Shown piece after piece: positions 6,155 to 12,514 of a stretch of 14,019 bases of DNA (position 1 is the first letter of the stretch; every line of letters starts with the position of its first letter). The notes beneath the pieces are model-generated. The model ran no database searches, had not been told where the DNA came from, and was given only the letters and a program-made list of their open reading frames with translations. Origin of the DNA: JANRKH01 sp033763595 (GTDB lineage Bacteria; Pseudomonadota; Alphaproteobacteria; Rickettsiales; Rickettsiaceae); NCBI GenBank assembly GCA_033763595.1, contig JANRKH010000014.1, positions 1-14,019 of the forward strand, in the 5' to 3' direction. The position numbers and the translations under genes are program-made.

Positions 6155-7831
6155 CTAAAACATATCATGATCGGTTTTCTTCCAAAAAAAAGGCGCGAAT
6201 AGCATTTCAAACAAAGCTATAAAAGCTGCAATTGAGTGAAGGATAAAATACGCAGGAAATAAAAATATAATTACTCTATCAAAAAATGATATTTCAGATT
6301 TTGATCTTTTCATACAAAAATAAGATAAACCCCAGCTAAGAGCAAGATATAAAAGTGAGTTTGCTATAAAAACTATAGTTTCGTGGTAACGGGTCCCGTA
6401 CATACAAATTGAAAACAAAGAAATCGGAAATAACAAAAACCCAACACTAGAAATGCCAAGAAAGATAATATTTGAGGTTATGTGAAAAATGGACTGGTCT
6501 TTTTTTTCCATCCTAATGTAAGATATTAAAGTGATCATGAAGCCCTTAATCCATCTACTTCTCTGGCTTATCCAGGAAGAAAGTGAGATATGTCCATCTT
6601 CTATAGTGTATGAATCTAGCATGTAGGCCTTATATCCAGCCAGGCTTATTCTCATGCCAATCTCAGCGTCTTCCGTTACATTATATGGGTCCCAAAAGCC
6701 CAATTTTCTCAGCGCGTCAACTTTAAAATGATTACTAGTTCCGCCAAGTCCTATTGGTAATCCAAGTTTCGTCATTCCGTATAATATGACCCCAAACCAT
6801 ATGTCATATTCCTGCTTAAAAAATTGAACAAGTAAACTGCTATTTTTAGAAGATATTTGTAATCTTGACTGAAGACAAATGTAGGATTTATCGAGCTTTT
6901 TAAATTGTGCTACCGATTTTTTGAGTTGAGATTTTTCTGGTTTATCTTCAGCGTCATACACAACTAGATATTCCCCCATAATATATTTTGAAGCGTAATT
7001 GCATGCGCGTGGTTTTGTTTGGGGATAGCCATTTGGCACGACTACTAGATGATAGTAGGATGGAAGAGATTGTAATTTAATAGCTTTTAGCGTTTGCGTA
7101 TCGTCAAATTCCACTATTAACTTTATATCTAATTTATCTTTTGGATAGTCTAGAGCTTCTAAAGCTCTGATGATAGAGCCGATTTTCCCCGCTTCTCTAT
7201 ATAGAGGAACAAGTATAGAATATACTGGTAAATCATTATCGTCACCCAGTTCAACAGTTTCTTGCGCTATTGGATCAAAAATCGCTTTTGCCGAAACAAT
7301 TATTTTAAAAACTAAATTTAAAAATTGTAGCACACAAATCATGAATCCCAAAAAACCAAAATAGAAGATTAGTATTTGGGCTAGTGAAAAAAAACAAAAA
7401 ATACTTAGTCTTGTTAGGTAGGAAGAAAAAATAAAAGCAGAGCATCTTGGATATATAAAAATTCTCAAATATTCTGCAAGAAATAAGGAGTATAATCCGT
7501 AATATCTGTCTAAAATTTTTAAAAAAACCCCCCTCGAACATTTTAGTACCCTGCACTCGCCACCATATTTTTCAAAATATGGTGCAGATATTTCATTGCA
7601 TATTACAATAGTTTTGCTTGAGTTTATCGTGCCAGTAATTATTCCACTATCAATATAGTTTTCCATGTCTTGAAAATATTCAGGCCTAAACAAACAAATC
7701 TCCCCTGAATATTCTGTAATTACGAAATTTTCAGTGATTTGAGTATTGCGAAGATCGTTGTTTGCAAACTTATCATATTCGGAACTAACTAGTTCAAGGT
7801 CAAGATCATCAGACTCTGAAAGTGAATTCAT
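6155..7831 (-). CDS. Membrane glycosyltransferase family 2, processive type (BcsA/XagB-like)
   Basis: An inner-membrane enzyme expected to polymerise and extrude a polysaccharide from a nucleotide sugar. From the ATG at 7831 it has 558 residues: a cytosolic N-terminal domain of about 130, membrane helices at about 140-183, a cytosolic GT-A domain at about 200-430, and three or more helices near 452-545. Catalytic motifs are complete: LVPLYREAGK, DAED (Asp293 and Asp296, the DxD-like site), GGTSNHF, TEDAEIG (Asp388, base) and QRSRW (423-427, the QxxRW of processive enzymes). The run GGWDPYNVTEDA-type sequence (here GFWDPYNVTEDA) is typical of the alphaproteobacterial XagB-like group, as far as I recall. 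A GTG at 7840 is also open, but AAAGGTG sits six bases before the 7831 ATG as a ribosome binding site. The start overlaps the upstream gene by 23 bases, implying coupled translation. The polymer is unknown. Confidence 0.9.
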   Translation of the reverse strand: MNSLSESDDLDLELVSSEYDKFANNDLRNTQITENFVITEYSGEICLFRPEYFQDMENYIDSGIITGTINSSKTIVICNEISAPYFEKYGGECRVLKCSRGVFLKILDRYYGLYSLFLAEYLRIFIYPRCSAFIFSSYLTRLSIFCFFSLAQILIFYFGFLGFMICVLQFLNLVFKIIVSAKAIFDPIAQETVELGDDNDLPVYSILVPLYREAGKIGSIIRALEALDYPKDKLDIKLIVEFDDTQTLKAIKLQSLPSYYHLVVVPNGYPQTKPRACNYASKYIMGEYLVVYDAEDKPEKSQLKKSVAQFKKLDKSYICLQSRLQISSKNSSLLVQFFKQEYDIWFGVILYGMTKLGLPIGLGGTSNHFKVDALRKLGFWDPYNVTEDAEIGMRISLAGYKAYMLDSYTIEDGHISLSSWISQRSRWIKGFMITLISYIRMEKKDQSIFHITSNIIFLGISSVGFLLFPISLFSICMYGTRYHETIVFIANSLLYLALSWGLSYFCMKRSKSEISFFDRVIIFLFPAYFILHSIAAFIALFEMLFAPFFWKKTDHDMF

Positions 7832-8783
7832 AATAAACACCTTTCGATGATAATCTATTTTTTTTAGAGTAATAGTCTATGTACAGACCAACGGAAATTT
7901 GTGAATTTGTTAAAGGTTTATATTCTATAAAATCTAGAGATTGCGATATTACAAACTGTGTTTTGTAGTATCTGTTTGATTCGTAATTATAACCTGAATT
8001 ATATTCAAAGAATTGCTCTAATCTCACTTGGCTACCAACCTCATAATCAAAATTTAATTCAAATTTAGTTAAGAAATGCAAATGCTTTTCAGCAAAAATC
8101 GTAAATTCTACTTGCTTAGCAATTTGAATGATTTGTTTGATTTTGGTGATTTTTGATCCATGAAGAGAGATGAAAGGAGCTATTTCAAAAGAAGTGATTG
8201 GCGTATTCCTCATTGCATGTAGAACAACGCCAGCAGAAGTTGCGATCGCGTATTTTTCTTTATCTAGAAGGAGTTTTTTAGCGAAAATACTTGCTTCTTT
8301 GTAATAAAAATTTTTATTATCCGATAATCCATGTAAAAATGCTACCGAACTAGTCCCACCAACTGAATAATTATCTTTTACCCCAGTTTCAAAATAAACA
8401 ACACTATTAGATTTTAAGAGATGGGTTTTAAGCTCGGCATTCTGATGTTCTAGCAGTGTTTTTTCTTGTTCAAGAATTGCTAGTTTTTGTTTTAAATAGT
8501 CAATCTGCTTTTTGTTATACTTCGTATCGTAGCTATTTGAGGAAAGCTCAGCGATGAGCTTTGCAGTCTTTAAACTAGCATCTTGATTCTCTGCTAAACT
8601 ACTCTCATGTCGTTCCGCTCTCTTTGAATTTTTAAATAATTTGTAAGCCTTGCCATAAGAAATACTTATAATTGTCTCATTTAGTTTAGGCGGCCACGTT
8701 GATGCATCAGAATTAAATGCAGCAGATAATAATATTACCAATATAAATTCTTTAGATATTTTATGAAAAATTTGCCAGCTCAA
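7809..8783 (-). CDS. Exported coiled-coil protein, probable outer-membrane beta-barrel, partner of the glycosyltransferase
   Basis: I do not recognise a named family. About 324 residues: a basic start and hydrophobic core (IFHKISKEFILVILLSAAF) ending near SDAS look like a signal peptide. A charged, Leu/Glu/Lys-rich coiled coil follows at about 70-125 (KQKLAILEQEKTLLEHQNAE). From about 130 to the end alternating hydrophobic and polar strands rich in Tyr and Phe finish with VYYEFTFRV, like the closing strand of an outer-membrane barrel. The gene overlaps the glycosyltransferase by 23 bases, so a role in exporting or anchoring the polymer is likely (inference from position). The start is unsure. 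The frame has no ATG or GTG before the first hundred-plus codons; TTG at 8783 or TTG at 8741 (after AAAGAA) are the options, and the frame stays open upstream to the TAA at 8925-8927. Confidence 0.75.
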   Translation of the reverse strand: MSWQIFHKISKEFILVILLSAAFNSDASTWPPKLNETIISISYGKAYKLFKNSKRAERHESSLAENQDASLKTAKLIAELSSNSYDTKYNKKQIDYLKQKLAILEQEKTLLEHQNAELKTHLLKSNSVVYFETGVKDNYSVGGTSSVAFLHGLSDNKNFYYKEASIFAKKLLLDKEKYAIATSAGVVLHAMRNTPITSFEIAPFISLHGSKITKIKQIIQIAKQVEFTIFAEKHLHFLTKFELNFDYEVGSQVRLEQFFEYNSGYNYESNRYYKTQFVISQSLDFIEYKPLTNSQISVGLYIDYYSKKNRLSSKGVYYEFTFRV

Positions 8784-8934
8784 AAGAAACTTATCTCTAA
8801 ATTTAAAGCGGTAAACATATAAATTAAAAAAACTTATTGCAAGATTAAATATATTAGAGAATTTAAAATTTTTATTATTTAATCTCCTGAGATTTTGTAT
8901 GAAATAATAATATATACATAATGATTAAATTAAA

Positions 8935-8962
8935 TTGACAAATATTTATTAATATGTATAAT
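8935..8962 (+). promoter_or_regulatory. Consensus sigma-70 promoter TTGACA-16-TATAAT
   Basis: Both hexamers are perfect: TTGACA at 8935-8940 and TATAAT at 8957-8962, with a 16-base spacer. Transcription would start near 8969, about 400 bases before the next plus-strand gene. It could drive a long leader for the 9369 gene or a separate small RNA ending near the cruciform at 9144-9204. Confidence 0.55.
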
Positions 8963-9143
8963 ACATTTCCAATAAATCATAAGAACCAGAAGATTTAATT
9001 TTTGAATTTTTATAAATGTGCTATTTTAAGTAAATTAATTTTTTAGCTTTAACTTAAATTATTTTTATAAAATTTTCTTACTTCGAGATCACTAAACCGT
9101 GTTTCACATTCCAAACTAAATCTTACTTATCTTTGCGACTTAT

Positions 9144-9204
9144 ACCTCTTCAAAAAATCCAGCTTCTAGCCCTTACAGCTATGAGCTAAGTTTTTTGAAG
9201 AGAT
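9144..9204. repeat. Dispersed repeat family 2, short copy E; 12-bp inverted repeat
   Basis: CTCTTCAAAAAA (9146-9157) and TTTTTTGAAGAG (9191-9202) are perfect inverted arms. Nested inside are AGCT/AGCT and TAGC/GCTA pairs. The start, ACCTCTTCAAAAAATCCAGC, followed by TTCTAGCCC, parallels the start of copy F (ACCTCTTCGAAAAGTTTAGC, then TACTAGGGC). It appears to be the end of the longer element folded on itself. In RNA it would make a strong hairpin, although no T-run follows. Confidence 0.55.
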
Positions 9205-9214
9205 CTATTGAAAA

Positions 9215-9244
9215 TTGACAGAATCGATGCTTGGGATTTATGAT
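9215..9244 (+). promoter_or_regulatory. Sigma-70 promoter for the 9369 gene
   Basis: TTGACA (9215-9220) and TATGAT (9239-9244, 5/6) are 18 bases apart. Transcription would begin near 9251, leaving a leader of about 118 bases before the ATG at 9369. It lies just downstream of the cruciform repeat. Confidence 0.5.
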
Positions 9245-9368
9245 GGCTTTAATCTAGAAATGGAATTAAATACATCATCCTAAACTTTGCCAAAGACCTA
9301 TAGAAATTAAGTTGCACATAATGGTGAAATTATTGGAATTAACACAATAAACAGAAGGAAAAATAAAA

Positions 9369-9950
9369 ATGCCAGAAAATAATAATAGTAATCCAACCAC
9401 GCCGCCAATAGGAAATGTTCGTACTCCAGAAAATCCTCAATTAGCCAGGCCGCTCATAAGAAATGCTCGTAATTTAGAAAATCTTCAACAAGTTGCAAGT
9501 CTTTCATTCCCGAGCCTCGAAGGCCTTCTCCCCGAAGCAAATTATGCAACGCCACTTCAGAGAGAGTTACAAAACAACGGTTCAAGCCTCTTGACTCCAA
9601 ACTTAGGAGTCGAAGAAGAAAATCCAAACGTTAGTCGTAATCTCTTCGGTGATTTTGGGGGCACTCCAGAAGCCAGACTTCTCCTGACGCAAGAAGCGCC
9701 AGTAATTGTTAGGGGAGTCGAGAGTGAGTCTAGACAGAATGAAAATTACCAAAATGATACAGTTTTTTCAGAAACAAACGTTAATCTCTTAAGTGCTTTT
9801 GAGGCTGAAGCTGAGGCTTGGGACTTTAATCTTACTAAGCGTAAACTTAGTGATGATTTCCAAGATGATTCATCTGATACTGACCAGTCATCAGACGATG
9901 AAATGTCAATCCAAGGCGGCTATCAAGATGGTCAGTCTGATTTTTCATAA
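9369..9950 (+). CDS. Acidic, disordered hypothetical protein, 193 aa; candidate effector
   Basis: I do not recognise this protein. It is rich in Asn, Pro, Gln, Ser and Glu, has no Cys, no signal peptide and no membrane helix, and is probably largely unfolded. An imperfect 16-residue internal repeat is visible at about 15-45 (GNVRTPENPQLARPL, then RNARNLENLQQVASL). The C-terminal 45 residues are strongly acidic, with an SDDFQDDSSDTDQSSDD cluster, preceded by a basic LTKRKL patch that resembles a minimal nuclear localisation signal. The serines beside Asp/Glu look like casein-kinase-2 sites. Translation starts at the ATG after AAGGA (9355-9359, nine-base gap), so the gene looks expressed. It stands alone on the plus strand with its own promoters. 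Secretion into the host is plausible for an intracellular bacterium, but the sequence does not prove it. Confidence 0.7.
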   Translation: MPENNNSNPTTPPIGNVRTPENPQLARPLIRNARNLENLQQVASLSFPSLEGLLPEANYATPLQRELQNNGSSLLTPNLGVEEENPNVSRNLFGDFGGTPEARLLLTQEAPVIVRGVESESRQNENYQNDTVFSETNVNLLSAFEAEAEAWDFNLTKRKLSDDFQDDSSDTDQSSDDEMSIQGGYQDGQSDFS

Positions 9951-9976
9951 GAAACGCTAGAACTTTGGGTTATGCA

Positions 9977-10020
9977 AAGCCTCTTTAAGTTCAGCAGCCC
10001 GGGGGTTGCTCTCTAGGCTT
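9977..10020 (+). terminator. GC-rich nested hairpin after the 9369 gene
   Basis: Outer arms AAGCCT (9977-9982) and AGGCTT (10015-10020) enclose inner arms AGCAGCC (9993-9999) and GGTTGCT (10004-10010) around a CGGG loop. It begins 27 bases after the stop codon. There is no T-run, so it is either a non-canonical terminator or another structured repeat. The near-direct repeat TTATGCAAAGC (9970-9980) / TTATGCGCAAAGC (10027-10039) flanks it. Confidence 0.35.
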
Positions 10021-10109
10021 CTCGGCTTATGCGCAAAGCTTACCTAAATTCATGCAAAAAGACTTGAGCTCGGCCGCAATTTAAAATCCTGAATTATTGA
10101 CGGTATATA

Positions 10110-11072
10110 TTAATTTTTCAAAAAATTGATAATAGACGCAATGTCCAAGGGCAAAGCTCTTTCAAAATCCATCCTCTCATTTTTGCGAGGATGGATTATT
10201 GAGAGCTTAAAAGCATGAAGGGCTTGGCGCTTTAGTGCGCCCACAATTTCCCTAGTATATACATCATTAATTTGTGCGATTTTTTTATTATTCGCACCGT
10301 ACATCTGATCTCCTAAAATTGAACAGCCTATATGGGTCATATGAACCCTTATCTGGTGCGTTCGTCCAGTATCTAACTTTGCTTCAACAAGGCTAAATAG
10401 CCCATTTTTATAAATTTCTAAAGTTCTATAATTAGTCACTGCTAGTTTTCCAAAATCTTTTTGCACTTGCATTTTTTGCCTATCTACCCTATTTCTCCCT
10501 ATATTTGTTATTATAGAACCGCTTTGGTCTTTGGGATATCCCCACACTAAGCATTTGTACATTCTAATAGCTTTTCTATCAGATATTTGCTTTGCTAGAA
10601 TATTATGAGAAAAATTATTTTTCGCTACAACAATAAGCCCCGATGTATCTCTATCTATCCTATGCACTATTCCTGGTCTTTCCTCAGTATTTATGGATGA
10701 TAGATTTTTTCCGCAATGATAAAGTAATCCATTTACCAGAGTGTCGTTATAATTCCCAGCTCCGGGGTGAACAGTCAATCCAGCTTGTTTATTTATTACA
10801 ATAATATCTTCATCTTCATATACTACATCTAACGATATAGCCTTTGGCATAATATCCTTGTTATGATCTACAAAATTATTTTTTATTACTATAATAGACT
10901 CCTCGGCAATTATTTTTGAGGTGTCTATTTCCAATTTATCATCAACAAATACATTACCCTTTTTGATCAAATGAATAATTTGGTTTCTACTTATCCCGGA
11001 CATATTAGAAAGAAGCTTATCTAGCCTTAAAGGTAATAGACTTTTGCTCGCAAAATATATATTGTTGCTCAT
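10110..11072 (-). CDS. rluD: 23S rRNA pseudouridine synthase, RluD/RluA family
   Basis: Converts uridines to pseudouridine in ribosomal RNA; RluD acts on helix 69 of 23S rRNA. The 320 residues start with an S4 RNA-binding domain (about 16-65, RLDKLLSNMSGISRNQII then HLIKKGNVFV). The catalytic domain follows with the motif GIVHRIDRDTSGLIVVAK, in which Asp140 is the catalytic residue. GRTHQIRVHM and ILGDQMYG near 240-265 complete the family pattern. The S4 domain and length favour RluD over RluA or RluC, but specificity cannot be settled from sequence alone. It is transcribed away from the uracil-DNA glycosylase gene across a gap of only 28 bases. The start is the ATG at 11072, where the S4 domain is complete. 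Confidence 0.9.
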   Translation of the reverse strand: MSNNIYFASKSLLPLRLDKLLSNMSGISRNQIIHLIKKGNVFVDDKLEIDTSKIIAEESIIVIKNNFVDHNKDIMPKAISLDVVYEDEDIIVINKQAGLTVHPGAGNYNDTLVNGLLYHCGKNLSSINTEERPGIVHRIDRDTSGLIVVAKNNFSHNILAKQISDRKAIRMYKCLVWGYPKDQSGSIITNIGRNRVDRQKMQVQKDFGKLAVTNYRTLEIYKNGLFSLVEAKLDTGRTHQIRVHMTHIGCSILGDQMYGANNKKIAQINDVYTREIVGALKRQALHAFKLSIIHPRKNERMDFERALPLDIASIINFLKN

Positions 11073-11088
11073 ATCTTTAATAATTTTG

Positions 11089-11094
11089 TATAAA
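11089..11094 (+). promoter_or_regulatory. -10 box for the uracil-DNA glycosylase gene, giving a near-leaderless mRNA
   Basis: In the 28-base divergent gap the plus strand reads TTTTGTATAAAATCCTT before the ATG at 11101. TATAAA at 11089-11094 ends six bases before the ATG, so the start of transcription is expected at the start codon itself. No Shine-Dalgarno sequence is present. The minus strand of the same gap carries TATACA, a possible -10 box for rluD. Confidence 0.4.
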
Positions 11095-11100
11095 ATCCTT

Positions 11101-11937
11101 ATGACAAATTATAAATTAAATAAGGCCTGGCTTCAAGCAATGGAAATAGATGATATTTTTTTTGAAAAGAAGCATGATACCGACCCTAGCAAGAACCCCC
11201 CCAAAATCTCTAAAGATCATGGATATAATGATATAACTTATTTCAAGGCCGAAGCGAAAAAAGAGAATTTTAGTAATATTTCTTTAGATTTAACAGTCAG
11301 TAATACTAGAGTTTTGCATAAAAATTCCTCAAGGATCATAGCCGATAATGTAAGTACATTAGAAGAGTTAAGGCAAAATGTTTATAAGTTCGACGGATGC
11401 GAGCTAAAGAAAGGAGCAAAAAATACTGTTTTTGCAGATGGAATAAGTACTGCGGAGATTATGTTAATAGGTGAAGCGCCAGGTGCTACAGAAGATGAGC
11501 AGGGTATTCCTTTTTGCGGAGAAAGTGGAAAGCTACTCGATAATATGATAAGCACTATAGGGCTTTTTCGGCAAAAAAATGCATATATTACCAATACTAT
11601 TTTCTGGAGACCTCCTGGGAATAGAGCTCCTACCTGGGATGAGATAGATATTTGCAAGCCTTTTGTTGAAAAGCATATAGCTCTTATAAAGCCAAAGTTA
11701 CTAATTTTAGTTGGCGGGACGGCTGTTTCAAGTTTACTTGGCAAAGAAATGCAAATTTCAAAAATACGCAAAGAAAATTTTTTATATAAAAATCAATATC
11801 TTGCGGATTCGGTTATCACTACAGCAATTTTTCATCCAGCATATTTACTAAGGCAGCCAAGTCAAAAAAAAACTAGTTGGTATGATTTATTAAAAATTCG
11901 TGCTTTAATCGATGACCGCAAAATTAGATTAAGTTAA
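11101..11937 (+). CDS. Uracil-DNA glycosylase, type 4-like (alphaproteobacterial variant)
   Basis: Removes uracil from DNA in base-excision repair. From the ATG at 11101 it has 278 residues. A polar N-terminal region of about 90 precedes the domain: FDGCELKK near 98, GEAPGATEDEQGIPFCGESG at 124-143 (motif A, water-activating and uracil pocket), NTIFWRPPGNRAPT near 165, LVGGTA near 203 and HPAYLLR at 245-251 (motif B, DNA intercalation). Type 4 enzymes usually carry a 4Fe-4S cluster held by four Cys; here only Cys100, Cys139 and Cys185 remain, and the usual CRPPxNR Cys is Trp. As I recall, the FDGC/WRPPGNR form is standard in alphaproteobacteria, so this is a subgroup trait. An upstream in-frame TTG at 11044 is rejected because it lies inside rluD and would add a spurious hydrophobic head. 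Confidence 0.88.
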   Translation: MTNYKLNKAWLQAMEIDDIFFEKKHDTDPSKNPPKISKDHGYNDITYFKAEAKKENFSNISLDLTVSNTRVLHKNSSRIIADNVSTLEELRQNVYKFDGCELKKGAKNTVFADGISTAEIMLIGEAPGATEDEQGIPFCGESGKLLDNMISTIGLFRQKNAYITNTIFWRPPGNRAPTWDEIDICKPFVEKHIALIKPKLLILVGGTAVSSLLGKEMQISKIRKENFLYKNQYLADSVITTAIFHPAYLLRQPSQKKTSWYDLLKIRALIDDRKIRLS

Positions 11938-11949
11938 TTAAGTTTATGC

Positions 11950-11979
11950 TTGACATTGTGGGTCATTTGATGCTAAAAG
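11950..11979 (+). promoter_or_regulatory. Promoter of rplM-rpsI
   Basis: TTGACA (11950-11955) is followed after 18 bases by TAAAAG (11974-11979) preceded by TGC, an extended -10. A second A/T-rich -10-like sequence, TATAAA, lies at 11991-11996 but has no -35 at proper distance. The ATGCTA/TAGCAT inverted repeat at about 11970-11986 overlaps the promoter. Confidence 0.45.
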
Positions 11980-12016
11980 CTAGCATTCAATATAAAATAT
12001 TTACAAGGTACTTTTA

Positions 12017-12484
12017 GTGAAAACTTTTTCCGCAAAGCCCTCAGATATAAAAAAAGAATGGCTACTTATAGATGCATCATCACTAGTTGTTGGAAGACTG
12101 GCCGCTGAGATTTCAATGATACTCAGGGGAAAGCACAAGCCATCTTATACTCCTCATATGGATTGCGGAGATAATATAATAGTGATTAATGCGAGCAAAG
12201 TGACTCTTTCTGGAAAGAAAGCCGCAAGAAAAGATGGCAAAATTTATTACAGACACACAGGATTTCCTGGTGGCATCAAAGAAACCACTGCCGGAAAGAT
12301 ACTAGAAAGTGAGTATCCAGAAAGGGTGTTAAAACTTGCGGTTTCTAGAATGATTAATCGTGGCCCACTTGGCAGAAAGCAGCTAGGAAATTTATACATT
12401 TACGCTGGTCCAGAGCATAAACATGAAGCTCAGCAGCCTAAAATCTATGACTTTGCTCAAAAAAACCTTAAGAATAAGAGATAA
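12017..12484 (+). CDS. rplM: Ribosomal protein L13 (uL13)
   Basis: A 50S subunit protein that binds 23S rRNA early in assembly. The 155 residues show the full family pattern: KTFSAKPSDIKKEWLLIDAS, VVGRLAAEISMILRGKHKPSY, GDNIIVINASKVTLSGKK, and near the end RGPLGRKQLGNLYIYAGPEH. The tail, QQPKIYDFAQKNLKNKR, is longer than in E. coli (142 residues) and typical of alphaproteobacteria. Translation begins at GTG 12017; AAGGT at 12005-12009 serves as ribosome binding site and the K-T-F-S start matches the family. rpsI follows after 30 bases in the usual order. Confidence 0.97.
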   Translation: MKTFSAKPSDIKKEWLLIDASSLVVGRLAAEISMILRGKHKPSYTPHMDCGDNIIVINASKVTLSGKKAARKDGKIYYRHTGFPGGIKETTAGKILESEYPERVLKLAVSRMINRGPLGRKQLGNLYIYAGPEHKHEAQQPKIYDFAQKNLKNKR

Positions 12485-12514
12485 AATATAAAGTGCACAA
12501 CCTAAGAGACATAA

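Larger units (their letters stand above)
8784..9368. other. 585-base intergenic region
   Basis: Very AT-rich (especially 8820-9080) with no credible gene on either strand. It holds two plus-strand promoter-like sequences (8935-8962, 9215-9244), a cruciform repeat (9144-9204), and the ribosome binding site AGAAGGA at 9353-9359 for the 9369 gene. On the minus strand an AGGAG at 8884-8888 stands in the open frame of the barrel gene but has no start codon after it. Confidence 0.6.

Noticed and set aside
7832..7840. GTG start at 7840 for the glycosyltransferase
   Set aside because: That GTG is part of the AAAGGTG ribosome binding site for the ATG at 7831.
11044..11100. Upstream TTG start for the uracil-DNA glycosylase, adding a hydrophobic head
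   Set aside because: It lies within rluD on the other strand and has no ribosome binding site; the ATG at 11101 has a -10 box in the right place and gives a normal protein.
11970..11986. ATGCTA/TAGCAT hairpin before rplM as an L13 autoregulatory leader
   Set aside because: It overlaps the best -10 box, so it would be mostly untranscribed; the stem is only six pairs and matches no L13 leader that I can recall.
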